A stretch of DNA of 64,000 bases from CAHJWH01 sp965198905 (GTDB taxonomy: Bacteria > Pseudomonadota > Alphaproteobacteria > Caulobacterales > Caulobacteraceae), in contig OZ240678.1 in the NCBI GenBank assembly GCA_965198905.1, forward strand, positions 2,728,001 through 2,792,000, read 5' to 3'. This document shows, piece after piece, positions 29,289 through 37,823 of this stretch (the stretch's first letter is position 1; each line of letters opens with the position of its first letter). The notes under the pieces were generated by a model. The model worked only from the letters and a program-made list of their open reading frames with translations. It made no database searches and was not told where the DNA came from. Both the position numbers and the translations under genes were made by a program.

Positions 29289-29684
29289 CCTGAACTGGTG
29301 TTGAACAGAGGTGTCAAATTAGCAACGTGCATGCGGAAAAAGCGTTCCCGAGCAGAGCGCCATTCAAATACAGCAACAAATGTGAAAGTAAAAAACTTGT
29401 AAAGTAATTATAGGGCGAATGCCGGTAGCAAACATCAGCTTGGTTAGGGCGCACCTGCGATGAAGATGCCGATCGGAATATAAATGGTCGCTCAGCGCCA
29501 AATCTTGCGCGGCGGCGGGCAGGTATATGACCGTTGCGGCCTTTTTGCGCAAGACCATGCTGGTGCAACGCTTCAGACTTAGCGATAATCCAGGCTTGAT
29601 GCGGGGCCCGGCACCGCAAGCAGGCGCATTTTCAGGCGCTGGCGCCTAGAAGTAAGGCGCCCTGAGGCGAGGACGTGGTTGCGG
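29289..29684. other. A/T-rich intergenic region
   Basis: About 395 bases upstream of both the divergent Glf fusion and the mlaE gene. The segment around 29330-29500 is clearly A/T-rich (AAAGTAAAAAACTTGTAAAGTAATTATAG near its middle). No gene or RNA is recognised. It probably holds promoters for both directions. Confidence 0.5.
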
Positions 29685-30794
29685 ATGGATCAGCCGGCCG
29701 ACTTCGAGCTCCAGCCAAGTCGTGTCGGCTCCCTATTGATCCTCAAAGGCGATTGGACCGCGATCGGGCTCGGCCGAACTGGGTTACGCTTGGCGGCGGC
29801 CACCCGAAAAAGCCCGGATGTGACCCTTAACACCGCGCAGCTTGGTCGCTTCGACACAGCCGGAGCGGTCGCGGTGCTCCAGGCCGCACCTCAGGCTCCG
29901 ACGGAGAGCATCCGGCCGGACGTGCGGGCCCTCATGGCCTTGGTGGCCCAGGCGCCGCGCAGAGAGGCGAGGACAGCCTCACTGGGGCCGGAGGGCCTCT
30001 TCGGCATTTTGGTGCGACTGGGGGTCGGCGTCTCCCACTTCGGCCATGAACTCTATCACACCCTCATCTTCTACGGCCGGCTGCTCACCGCGCTCGGGCG
30101 GCTGATCGCCGATCCGCGGCGGTTCCGGGCGGCGCCTACCGTATCGCTGATGGAGCGAGCGGGCCTCGACGCCTTGCCGATCGTGGCCACCACGACCTTC
30201 TTCGTCGGCGCCACGATCGCGTTCCTCGGCACCGACCTGCTGGCCCAGTTCGGCGCGCAGATCTTCTCGGTGGAGCTGATCGGCATCGGGGTGCTGCGCG
30301 AGTTCGGCGTTCTGGTGACTGCGATCATCCTGGCCGGACGCTCCGCCTCCAGCTTCGCCGCCGAGATCGGGGCCATGCGCATGAACCAGGAGATCGACGC
30401 CATGCAGGTCATGGGCGTCGACCCCTTCGAGGCGCTGATCCTCCCGCGCTTTCTGGCCTTGCTGGTGATGACCCCGCTGCTCACCTTCGTGGCCATGATT
30501 GCGGGTCTCGCCGGCGGCGTGCTGGTGGTCTGGGGGGTGGTGGGGCTGTCCCCGGCCTTCTTCCTGCAGCGGATGCTGGACAATGTGGGCGTCGACCAGT
30601 TCTACATCGGGATCGTCAAGGCGCCGGTGCTGGCCATGATCATCGCCGCCATAGGTTGCCGACAGGGTATGGAGGTTGGAGGTGATGTGGAGAGCCTGGG
30701 GCGCCGCGTGACTACCGCCGTGGTCCAGGCGCTGTTCGCCATCATCATCACCGACGCCGCCTTCGCCCTGCTGTTCACGGGCATCGGCCTGTGA
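29685..30794 (+). CDS. mlaE: MlaE-family lipid ABC transporter permease with N-terminal STAS-like domain
   Basis: 369 residues. About 1-95 looks like a STAS/MlaB-like domain (LLILKGDWTAIGL, TLNTAQLGRFDTAGAVAVLQ). The MlaE permease follows (about 120-365) with VELIGIGVLREFGVLVTAIILAGR and AEIGAMRMNQEIDAMQVMGVDP, the family hallmark. With MlaF, the MCE protein and the lipoprotein it makes an inner-membrane phospholipid transporter. Fusing the STAS part to the permease replaces the separate MlaB of E. coli. Confidence 0.92.
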   Translation: MDQPADFELQPSRVGSLLILKGDWTAIGLGRTGLRLAAATRKSPDVTLNTAQLGRFDTAGAVAVLQAAPQAPTESIRPDVRALMALVAQAPRREARTASLGPEGLFGILVRLGVGVSHFGHELYHTLIFYGRLLTALGRLIADPRRFRAAPTVSLMERAGLDALPIVATTTFFVGATIAFLGTDLLAQFGAQIFSVELIGIGVLREFGVLVTAIILAGRSASSFAAEIGAMRMNQEIDAMQVMGVDPFEALILPRFLALLVMTPLLTFVAMIAGLAGGVLVVWGVVGLSPAFFLQRMLDNVGVDQFYIGIVKAPVLAMIIAAIGCRQGMEVGGDVESLGRRVTTAVVQALFAIIITDAAFALLFTGIGL

Positions 30795-31633
30795 GCCTCG
30801 CTTCGGCCGAAAGCCTCGTGCGCTTGCGCGACGATATTGAGGCGGGGGGAGCCGAGGGCGAGCCGGTGATCGAGGTGCGTGGCCTGGTGTCGCGGTTCGG
30901 CGCTCGACTGGTGCACGACGGCGTCGATCTGACGGTGCGCCAGGGAGAGATCCTGGGCCTGGTCGGCGGGTCCGGCGCCGGCAAGTCGGTGCTGCTCAAC
31001 ACCCTGATCGGCCTGCGCGCTCCTGATAGAGGTCAGGTGAGGGTCCTCGGCCTCGACGTCTACCGGGCGAGCGAGGCTGAGCAACGCAGCCTGGAGGCGC
31101 GATGGGGCGTGCTGTTTCAGGGGGGGGCCCTGTTCTCCGCCCTGAACGTGCGCGACAACGTCTCGGCCCCCCTGCGCGAGCATACCCGCCTGCCGCCACG
31201 CTCCGCGGCCGCGTTGGCCGAGTTGAAGCTCAGCCTGTCCGGCCTGGCGCCCGAAGTCGCCGACATGAAGCCGGCGGAGCTGTCCGGCGGCATGCGCAAG
31301 CGGGTCAGCCTGGCGCGCGCCCTCGCCCTGGACCCGGAGCTGCTGTTCCTGGACGAGCCAACCGCGGGCCTGGACCCGATCGGGGCCGCCGCCTTCGACC
31401 AGCTGATCGGCCAGCTGTCCAAGGCGCTCGGCCTGACCGTGTTCCTGATCACCCACGACCTGGACAGCCTGTACGCGCTCTGCGATCGGGTGGCGGTGAT
31501 CGCCGACCGCAAGATCGTCGCCGTGGCGCCTCTGGCCGAGCTGGAGCGCTCCAGCCACCCCTGGGTAAAGTCCTATTTCTCGGGGCCGAGGGGGCGGGCG
31601 GCGCACGCCGGCGCCGTCGCGGCGGCCTGCTGA
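30791..31633 (+). CDS. mlaF: MlaF-family ABC transporter ATP-binding protein
   Basis: 280 residues from a GTG that overlaps the mlaE stop. Walker A GGSGAGKSVLLNTLIGL, Q-loop LFQGGALFSALNVRDNV (typical of Mla/Ttg2A), signature LSGGMRKRVSLARALALDP, Walker B LLFLDEPTAGLDPIGA and switch ITHDLD are all intact. It powers phospholipid transport by MlaE. The last bases overlap the ATG of the MCE gene. Confidence 0.94.
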   Translation: MSLASAESLVRLRDDIEAGGAEGEPVIEVRGLVSRFGARLVHDGVDLTVRQGEILGLVGGSGAGKSVLLNTLIGLRAPDRGQVRVLGLDVYRASEAEQRSLEARWGVLFQGGALFSALNVRDNVSAPLREHTRLPPRSAAALAELKLSLSGLAPEVADMKPAELSGGMRKRVSLARALALDPELLFLDEPTAGLDPIGAAAFDQLIGQLSKALGLTVFLITHDLDSLYALCDRVAVIADRKIVAVAPLAELERSSHPWVKSYFSGPRGRAAHAGAVAAAC

Positions 31634-32571
31634 TGGAGCGCAACGCCCACTATGCCCTGGTCGGCGCGATCTCGGCGGCGCTGTTCGTCAGCCTGCTGGT
31701 GTTCGTGGTCTGGTTGGCGCGGGCGCAGTTCACCAGCCAGTATTCGGTCTATGACGTCGACTTCAAAGGCCCCGTACGCGGACTCTCCTCCGGCGGCGAG
31801 GTCTATTTCAACGGCATCAAGGTGGGGGGCGTGACCAAGCTGTCGCTGGACCGGCTCAACCCCGATCGGGTGGTGGCGCGCATCCGCGTCACCTCCGACG
31901 CCCCGATCAAGACCGACTCGATGGGCTCGCTGGAGCCGATGGGCATCACCGGGGTGAACTACATCCAGATCACCGCCGGCAGCCCCGGCAAGCCGATGCT
32001 GAGGGACGTGACGCCCCAGGGTCGCATCCCGGTGATCCACACCACGCAGAGCGCCCTCGAAGGTCTCCTGGCCGGCGGCGGCGACGTCCTGGCTCGTTCG
32101 GTGGAGGCGCTCGACCGGGTCAACACGCTGCTGTCGGACAAGAACATGGCCAACTTCAGCACCACCCTGGCCAATGTGCGCGACGCAACGGGGTTGGTCA
32201 AAGATCAGGGACAGCTGCTCGTCCATCTGGATACGATGGTTCAGGAGCTGAACCTGACTTCCCGGCACATCGACACTCTGGCCCTGAACACTACGGGCTT
32301 GGTGAACGGCGACGGCAAGAAGACTCTTGCCAATCTGGATGCGGCCGCAGTGGAGCTGAAGGCGACGGCAGCCGATGCGCGCGCCTTCATCGCGGAGCTG
32401 AAGGGGCCGACCCGCGATTTCGCCAGCAACGCCCTGCCGCAGATCTCGCGCACCGTCGTCTCGCTCCAGACCGCCGCGGACTCCCTCGACCGGCTGGTGG
32501 GAGAGGTCGAGCAGAACCCCCGCCAGCTGCTGACCAAGTCGCCGGCCAAGACCCTGCGGGTGAAGCCATGA
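31633..32571 (+). CDS. MCE-domain lipid-binding protein (MlaD family, long form)
   Basis: 312 residues. One N-terminal helix (LVGAISAALFVSLLVFVVWL) is followed by an MCE domain (about 35-120: YDVDFKGPVRGLSSGGEVYF, GIKVGGVTKLSLD, MGSLEPMGITGVNYIQITAG) and a long helical C-terminal region likely to form a coiled tube. It is periplasmic and anchored, taking lipid from or delivering it to the MlaFE complex. ATG overlaps the mlaF stop; the C-terminus overlaps the lipoprotein gene. Confidence 0.92.
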   Translation: MERNAHYALVGAISAALFVSLLVFVVWLARAQFTSQYSVYDVDFKGPVRGLSSGGEVYFNGIKVGGVTKLSLDRLNPDRVVARIRVTSDAPIKTDSMGSLEPMGITGVNYIQITAGSPGKPMLRDVTPQGRIPVIHTTQSALEGLLAGGGDVLARSVEALDRVNTLLSDKNMANFSTTLANVRDATGLVKDQGQLLVHLDTMVQELNLTSRHIDTLALNTTGLVNGDGKKTLANLDAAAVELKATAADARAFIAELKGPTRDFASNALPQISRTVVSLQTAADSLDRLVGEVEQNPRQLLTKSPAKTLRVKP

Positions 32572-33296
32572 AGGCTCGACGGGTCAAGGCCGCCTTGGCC
32601 AGCGCCACGGCCCTTGCCGCGGGCCTGGGCGGCTGCGTATCGCTGCTGCCCAAGCAGGCGCCCGTGCAGCTCTACCAGTTCGGGCGGGTCCCAACGCCGC
32701 TGGCCCAGGCCGGCCCTGAACCAGGCGGTATGCTCGGTCGCGGCGGGCCGGTCGCGGGCGTTATCCTGTCTCAGGTGACGATGCCGCGCGCCGCGCTTGG
32801 CGATGGCGTGCTCACAGTGCGGGGCGACCAGGCGGCCTATCTCGCGGGCGCCCGATGGCTGACGCCCGCCGTGCTGATGTTCCAGGAGGACGTGCAGGGC
32901 GCCTTCGAGGCGCAGGCGCGTAGCATTCGCCTAATCGACCGCAGCCAACCCGGCTCCGCCTCGGCGCTGCTGCGGCTCGACGTGACGGAGTTCGACGCGC
33001 GCTATGACCCCGCGACGCAGGCGCCGCCGACCGTGGTGGTGAGCCTGAGGGCCACGCTCAGCCGGGCGGATGGGCGCGAACTGGTGCAGCAAGTCTTCAC
33101 CTCGCGCCGTCCGGCGACGGAGGATCGCGTCTCCGCCATCGTTTCGGCCTATGACGCGGCGGTGGACGAGGTCCTCGGCCAAGTGGTCGGCTGGACCCAG
33201 GCCAAGACCCCCGCGCTCGCGGCCGATCTGGACCCTGACGCGCCCACCGCGCTTCCCCCGCCTCTGGGGCGCCGCCCGCCGCCCGGGTCGCTCTGA
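32568..33296 (+). CDS. ABC-type transport auxiliary lipoprotein (PqiC-like)
   Basis: 242 residues with a lipoprotein signal (ATALAAGLGGCVSLLP) and the auxiliary lipoprotein fold: QLYQFGRVPTPLA near the start, a YLAGARWLTPAVLMFQEDV strand typical of the family, and a Pro-rich C-terminus. It is the last gene of the mla operon (ATGA overlap) and probably an outer-membrane partner of the MCE protein. Confidence 0.9.
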   Translation: MKARRVKAALASATALAAGLGGCVSLLPKQAPVQLYQFGRVPTPLAQAGPEPGGMLGRGGPVAGVILSQVTMPRAALGDGVLTVRGDQAAYLAGARWLTPAVLMFQEDVQGAFEAQARSIRLIDRSQPGSASALLRLDVTEFDARYDPATQAPPTVVVSLRATLSRADGRELVQQVFTSRRPATEDRVSAIVSAYDAAVDEVLGQVVGWTQAKTPALAADLDPDAPTALPPPLGRRPPPGSL

Positions 33297-33308
33297 TTTC
33301 GCTACAGG

Positions 33309-33340
33309 AAAAAAGGGGCGGCGCCGTTCGACGCCGCCCC
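33309..33340 (-). terminator. Intrinsic terminator for the small minus-strand genes
   Basis: A perfect 9-bp stem GGGGCGGCG/CGCCGCCCC (33315-33323 with 33332-33340) and an 8-base loop, preceded on the plus strand by AAAAAA, i.e. followed by a T-run on the minus strand. It sits 30 bases after the stop of the 65-residue gene. Confidence 0.85.
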
Positions 33341-33369
33341 ACGCACCCCGGCTCAGCGGCCGAAGCGGG

Positions 33370-33567
33370 TCAGGCGCGGACTTCGGCGGACCTCTCGGAT
33401 GCGCTGTCCTTGGCCTTGTCGAAGATGGATTTGCAGGCGCCGTCCTGCTTGTGGAAGGTGCGCCCGATCTCCTTCCAGGTCGCACCCTGTTCACGCATGT
33501 CGACCAGACGCGCCACCTGATCCGGCGAGAGGCTGTTGCGGGGGCTGCGGTAGCGGGGAGCGATCAT
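33370..33567 (-). CDS. Small hypothetical protein with helix-turn-helix-like core
   Basis: 65 residues from an ATG with GAGG eight bases upstream; a GTG at 33591 overlapping the upstream stop is an alternative. The centre (LSPDQVARLVDMREQGATWK, then EIGRTFHKQDGACKSIF) resembles a short homeodomain/resolvase-type HTH. It is followed by its own intrinsic terminator, which supports a real transcribed gene. No family name is assigned. Confidence 0.65.
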   Translation of the reverse strand: MIAPRYRSPRNSLSPDQVARLVDMREQGATWKEIGRTFHKQDGACKSIFDKAKDSASERSAEVRA

Positions 33568-33587
33568 CGGCTTGACCTCCACAGGCC

Positions 33588-33863
33588 TCAACCCGCACGC
33601 GCAGCCGACGTGGCCGGGGCGGGCGTGCGGGCATGGAAAAGCGCGAAGAAGCCGTCGACCATGGCGCTGGCGAACGTTCCCAGCAGGGGACCGGAGACAG
33701 GCCCTGCCAGTCGCGCCGCCTCGGCTGCGGCCTGGGCGTCGGCGGCCTGATGCAGGCTGGAGGCGGCGCCTCCCAGGGCTGTCTGGGCGGCGGGGGTCAG
33801 TTCGGGGGTGACGGTCTCCAGCATGGAGGCGAGGGCGCGCAGGCCTTGGGACGGCTTGGACAT
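33588..33863 (-). CDS. Small hypothetical Ala-rich helical protein
   Basis: 91 residues (MSKPSQGLRALASMLETV...). Mostly amphipathic Ala-rich helix with a possible hydrophobic C-terminal segment (LLGTFASAMVDGFFALF). It is co-directional with, and touches, the 65-residue HTH-like gene, so they are probably one unit. The divergent XRE regulator starts 126 bases away. Unknown function. Confidence 0.6.
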   Translation of the reverse strand: MSKPSQGLRALASMLETVTPELTPAAQTALGGAASSLHQAADAQAAAEAARLAGPVSGPLLGTFASAMVDGFFALFHARTPAPATSAARAG

Positions 33864-33988
33864 GGCTGAACTCCGAAGGTACAAAACAAGAACGATCTTG
33901 ATGTGCGCTTGACGTACAAACGAGTCAACCTTGAGGGATTGGATTTCCGCCGCTGGACAGTCAGAGCGACATTTTGCATCCTGCGCAC
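33864..33988. promoter_or_regulatory. Divergent promoter region with repeated GTACAAA sites
   Basis: The gap between the 91-residue gene and the XRE regulator contains two GTACAAA sequences (33879-33885 and 33914-33920), 35 bases apart on the same strand. More GTAC sites lie downstream of the regulator. An autoregulatory operator is possible but inferred. Confidence 0.35.
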
Positions 33989-34363
33989 ATGGCGGCAGAT
34001 GACGAAGGCCATCCGGGCCACTTCTTCCGGGCGTGGCGCAAGGCGAGCGGCCTGACTTTGGAGCAGGCCGCCGACCGTATTGAACGCGCGTCCGAGGTGC
34101 GGATCGACGCGGCGCATTCGATCCGCCCAATCGGTATGACGCACGCGACCCTCAGCCGGATCGAGCGAGGAAAGTTACCTTACAATCAGGTTTTGCTGGA
34201 GCTTCTGGCCCAGGTTTACCGCACCGACCGCGCCAGCCTGATCATGCGCGACCCCTCCGATCCCGAGGGTCTCTGGTCGATCTGGGAGCAGTTGAAGCCG
34301 GGAGAGCGGGCTCAGGCGGTGGAGGTCATGAAGGCTCTGCACCGAACCCGTGCAGTGGCGTGA
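33989..34363 (+). CDS. XRE-family helix-turn-helix transcriptional regulator
   Basis: 124 residues from the ATG; a TTG 15 bases upstream is an alternative. An HTH_3-type domain covers about residues 10-80 (FFRAWRKASGLTLEQAADRI, THATLSRIERGKLPYNQVLL), with an unusual insert of about 15 residues between the second and third helices (ASEVRIDAAHSIRPIGM). The C-terminal tail (EGLWSIWEQLKPGERAQAVE) is common in alphaproteobacterial relatives. It is divergent from the two small minus-strand genes. Confidence 0.82.
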   Translation: MAADDEGHPGHFFRAWRKASGLTLEQAADRIERASEVRIDAAHSIRPIGMTHATLSRIERGKLPYNQVLLELLAQVYRTDRASLIMRDPSDPEGLWSIWEQLKPGERAQAVEVMKALHRTRAVA

Positions 34364-34679
34364 CGGCCGGAACCGCCTTGCGCCGAGCGTAACCTTTTGG
34401 ATGCGAATCTGGCTATCTGGAGTGTACCGCTCGCGTAACACTACGCCCTCCCTCGTGCGCTAGGCGTACATTTCTGGAATGATCACTTCTCGTACGACGA
34501 GCTTGATTGTACGTGTGAAGCCGTGGTCGCAATATGGGCCTGCGATGCGTCAGGAACGGACGCAGGGCTTCTAGAGGCAGAGGCCTTCAGGCTCAGACAC
34601 CGGCAATCGCCTCATTCTTCGACGGGCTCAGGATGGGGCCGAATGTGAGGTCGCCGATCCTGCTGACCATCGTTCCGTT
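34364..34679. other. Gene-free gap downstream of the XRE regulator
   Basis: 316 bases without a credible gene. Four GTAC-containing sites lie at about 34425-34512 (TGTACC, CGTACA, CGTACG, GTACGT), and a degraded REP-like element (CCTCATTCTTCGACGGGCTCAGGATGGGG) at 34610-34638. Confidence 0.5.
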
Positions 34680-35720
34680 CTACGGCCTCGGCGGATAGGC
34701 GTGGCGCGCGCCGCCGGGGGCTTCGACCTCCAGACTGTCCCCGTCGGCGTGCAGATAGCATGGGCCGACCGGGGCCTTGCCGTAGCCGCCGGGGATGTCG
34801 AGCACGTAGGTCGGCTGGCACAGGCCTGACACCCGGCCCCGCAGGTTGCGCATCAAGGCCTGGCCCGCCGCCAGGGCGGTCCGGAACGGCGCGGTGCCGG
34901 GCGCCAGGTCCGCATGGTGGAGGTAGTAGGGCTTAATGCGCATCTCCACGAAGGCGCGCATCAGGGCCTCCAGGGTTTGCGGATCATCGTTCACGTCCTT
35001 CAGCAGCACGCTCTGGCTCAGCATGGGGAGACCCGCGTCCACCAGGGCCGCACAGGCGGTGCGGGCTGCGGACGTCAGCTCGCGCGCGTGGTTTGCGTGC
35101 AGCACGACATAGACCGCCGCCCGCCGGCCCTTCAGCGCCGCCACGCGCGCGGGCGTCACCGCGGCGGGATCGACGGCGGGGACACGGGTGTGCAGGCGGA
35201 CGACCTTTACGTGGTCGATGGCGTCCAGCCTCGCCATCACCTCGCCCAGGCGCCGGGCCGACAGCACCAGCGGGTCGCCGCCGGTCAGGATCACCTCCCA
35301 GATCGCGGGGTCGGCCGCGATATAGGCCAGCGCCGCCTCCAGCGCCGCGCCGGTCAGCTCGCCCCCGCCGCCCGGCCCCACCACCTCCCGCCTGAAGCAG
35401 AACCGGCAGTAGGTGGCGCAGGTGTGGGTGAGCTTGAGCAGCACCCGGTCCTCGTAGCGGTGCACCACGCCCGCCACCGGGCTATGCGCCGCGTCGCCGA
35501 TGGGATCGGTGCGTTCGTCCGGCGTGCTGTCGAGCTCGAACGGCTGAGGCAGGAACTGGCGCGCGATGGGATCGTGCGGGTCGGCCGGATCGACCAGCGC
35601 CGCCATCGCCGGCGTCACCGCCACCGCATACCGCGCCGCCACCCGCTCCAGCCCAGGCAAGGCCTCAGGGGCGACCAAGCCGGCGTGCAGGAGGTCGGCG
35701 GGCGTGCGGAGCGGCTTCAC
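34680..35720 (-). CDS. Lysine 2,3-aminomutase-like radical SAM protein (EpmB-like)
   Basis: 346 residues from the GTG at 35720 (VKPLRTPADLLHAGL); residues further upstream in the frame come from a repeat. The radical SAM motif is CATYCRFCFRRE (about residues 103-114), followed by VILTGGDPLVLS, LHTRVPAVDP, the HHADLAPGT segment and the PLP/lysine region GLCQPTYVLDIPGG, all features of KamA/EpmB. In E. coli EpmB makes (R)-beta-lysine for EF-P. Proximity to epmA and efp supports that role here rather than lysine catabolism. Confidence 0.86.
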   Translation of the reverse strand: MKPLRTPADLLHAGLVAPEALPGLERVAARYAVAVTPAMAALVDPADPHDPIARQFLPQPFELDSTPDERTDPIGDAAHSPVAGVVHRYEDRVLLKLTHTCATYCRFCFRREVVGPGGGGELTGAALEAALAYIAADPAIWEVILTGGDPLVLSARRLGEVMARLDAIDHVKVVRLHTRVPAVDPAAVTPARVAALKGRRAAVYVVLHANHARELTSAARTACAALVDAGLPMLSQSVLLKDVNDDPQTLEALMRAFVEMRIKPYYLHHADLAPGTAPFRTALAAGQALMRNLRGRVSGLCQPTYVLDIPGGYGKAPVGPCYLHADGDSLEVEAPGGARHAYPPRP

Positions 35721-35809
35721 CCTGGGGGTATGGCGGTGCGGCGCGACGGAGGCAATGCGGGCGCGGGGAAGGGTGAAAAACGGCTGCTTGGATGTGGATC
35801 CGCAGCGTC

Positions 35810-35859
35810 GCGCCCTCCACCGCTGCGCAGCGGGGTCCCCTTTCCCCAAGGAGGGAGGA
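35810..35859. repeat. Dispersed intergenic C/G-run hairpin element
   Basis: CGCCCTCCACCGCTGCGCAGCGG followed by CCCCAAGGAGGGAGGA: an inner palindrome CCGCTGCGCAGCGG with flanking CCCTCC/GGAGGG arms. It lies in the 232-base gap between the epmB-like gene and epmA. Confidence 0.55.
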
Positions 35860-35952
35860 TCAAGGCGGCCAGCTTAAACAGCCGCTGATAATAAGTCTCA
35901 GCGCTGTCCTGTGGGCCTTCGAGACTGAAGCGCGCGCATCATCCGCCGACCT

Positions 35953-36999
35953 TCAGGGCGTCCACAGCACTTGATCCACCCGGCTCGAGCCGGTGGCCAG
36001 CATGACCAAGCGGTCGAAGCCGAGCGCTGCGCCGCTAGCGGGGGGCATGATCGAGAGGGCTTTGAGCAGGTCCTCGTCGATCGGGTAGCGCTCGCCGTAG
36101 AGGCGGGCCTTCTGCGCCATCTCGGCGTCGAACCTGCGGCGCTGTTCGGCCGGATCGGTCAGCTCGCCGAAGCAGTTGGCCAGCTCCACACCGCAGGCGT
36201 AGAGTTCGAAGCGTTCTGAGACCCGGGGGTCGTGGGCGGTGGGTCGCGCCAGGGCGGCCTCCACCGTGGGGTATTCGTAAAGGATGGTGGGGGCGCCGAG
36301 GCCCAGCCGGGGCTCGATCCGCTCCACCAGCACCCGGCTGAACACGTCCGACCAGCTGTCGTCGCGCGCCGTGCGCACGCCCGACCGGGTCGCCGCCTCG
36401 GCGAGCGCGGCGGAGTCGCCGGTGGCGGGGTCGTGCAGCGTCGTAAGCAGGTCGATCCCGGCGTACCGGCCGAAGGCTTCCGCCACGGTGAGCCGCTCGG
36501 GCGCGGCGCGGGGATCGCAGGCGCGGTCGCGGAAGGCGAAGCGCTCCACCCCGGTCGTGTCGGCAGTCACGCTCAGAAGGGCGTGGAGGTCGGACATCAG
36601 CATCTCGTACGGCTCGTCCGCCCGGTACCATTCCAGCAGGGTGAATTCGGGGTGGTGCAGGGCGCCGCGCTCGCGGTTTCGCCACACCCGGGCGAAGTCG
36701 AAGATGCGCGTCTCGCCCGCCGCCAGCAGCTTCTTGGCCGCAAACTCCGGAGAGGTGCGCAGGTAGAGCGGCGTCCGGGCGCCGTCGGCCGCCACCGCAA
36801 CGGTTGCGAAGGCGTGCAGATGCGTCTCGGCGCCGGGGGAGACCTGCAGGGCCGCCGTCTCGACCTCGATGAAGTCGCGCGCCTCGAACCAGGCGCGGAA
36901 CGCCCGCGTGATGCGGTTGCGGGCGAGCAGGCGGGGGCGGCGATCCTGGTGGATGTCGGGGCGCCACCAGGGCGGCGGGTCGGGAGCGGGGTGGGGCAG
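35953..36999 (-). CDS. epmA: Elongation factor P--(R)-beta-lysine ligase EpmA, probable CTG start
   Basis: A class II lysyl-tRNA-synthetase-like ligase that attaches (beta-)lysine to EF-P. It contains TPLYLRTSPEFAAKKLLAAG, motif 2 RVWRNRERGALHHPEFTLLEW, and motif 3 GAALGFDRLVMLATG. The frame stays open upstream to a stop at 37057, encoding family-typical sequence (WWRPDIHQDRRPRLLARNRI, RAWFEARDFIEVET), but has no ATG, GTG or TTG before the GTG at 36795, which would delete the first 68 residues. A CTG at 36999 has GGAGA eight bases upstream and gives 348 residues, the usual length. It is divergent from efp. Confidence 0.88.
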   Translation of the reverse strand: MPHPAPDPPPWWRPDIHQDRRPRLLARNRITRAFRAWFEARDFIEVETAALQVSPGAETHLHAFATVAVAADGARTPLYLRTSPEFAAKKLLAAGETRIFDFARVWRNRERGALHHPEFTLLEWYRADEPYEMLMSDLHALLSVTADTTGVERFAFRDRACDPRAAPERLTVAEAFGRYAGIDLLTTLHDPATGDSAALAEAATRSGVRTARDDSWSDVFSRVLVERIEPRLGLGAPTILYEYPTVEAALARPTAHDPRVSERFELYACGVELANCFGELTDPAEQRRRFDAEMAQKARLYGERYPIDEDLLKALSIMPPASGAALGFDRLVMLATGSSRVDQVLWTP

Positions 37000-37133
37000 G
37001 GAGGGCGTCTCCGGCGCAGGGGTGGCGATTTCGGCGGCGTTCGCTATAGGTGCGGATCACTCCCGATCCTATCGGATGATGTCGCGGCGGGCGTTCGGAC
37101 GCCCGCTCAACCGCTTTTAAGGAAGACGTATCC

Positions 37134-37700
37134 GTGAAGGTCGCCGCCAGCTCGCTTCGCAAGGGCAACGCCCTGGACATCGACGGCAAGCTTTATCTCG
37201 TGCTCACCATCGAGAACATCCATCCCGGCAAGGGCACGCCGGTGACCCAGCTGGACATGCGCCGCATCTCCGACGGGGTGAAGGTGTCTGAGCGCTATCG
37301 CACCACCGAGGTGGTGGAGCGCGCCGAGGTGGACGAGCGCAACCACACCTTCCTCTACAGCGACGGGGATGGGTTTCATTTCATGAACCCTGAGACCTAC
37401 GACCAGCTGACCGCTTCCAAGGAGATGGTGGGGGACGCGGCGGCCTATCTGCAGGACGGTATGACGGTGTCGCTGATGGTCCACGACGACCTGCCGCTGG
37501 CGGTGACGCTGCCCCCGCGGGTGACGCTGGAGGTGATGGAGACCGAGCCGGTGGTGAAGGGTCAGACCGCGTCCGGCTCCTACAAGCCGGCGATCATGTC
37601 CAATGGGATACGCACCATGGTGCCGACCTACATCACCGTGGGGACGCGGATCGTGGTGATGACCGAGGACGGATCGTACTCGGAACGCGCCAAGGATTGA
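37134..37700 (+). CDS. efp: Elongation factor P
   Basis: A 188-residue translation factor that relieves ribosome stalling at proline runs. GTG start with AAGGAAG upstream. The KOW-like N-domain carries the modifiable loop IHPGKGTPV, with Lys at residue 33 (E. coli Lys34 position). OB domains follow (DDLPLAVTLPPRVTLEVMET, GIRTMVPTYITVGTRIVV). The Lys-type loop fits modification by EpmA/EpmB encoded next door. Several proline-rich proteins in this window would be natural clients. Confidence 0.97.
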   Translation: MKVAASSLRKGNALDIDGKLYLVLTIENIHPGKGTPVTQLDMRRISDGVKVSERYRTTEVVERAEVDERNHTFLYSDGDGFHFMNPETYDQLTASKEMVGDAAAYLQDGMTVSLMVHDDLPLAVTLPPRVTLEVMETEPVVKGQTASGSYKPAIMSNGIRTMVPTYITVGTRIVVMTEDGSYSERAKD

Positions 37701-37823
37701 CAAGGAAATGAAGCTTGAGAGGCGCCGATTGGCGCGTGTTCGGCTGAGGATCGACGAGCTTTCGCCCAGCGATCGTCAGGTCGAGGAAGGCTCCGCGCGG
37801 CCTTCCTCGGTCTGCGGCGCTGA

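Noticed and set aside
29314..29619. Minus-strand frame in the A/T-rich gap upstream of glf
   Set aside because: No domain, no convincing start and a composition like non-coding A/T-rich DNA.
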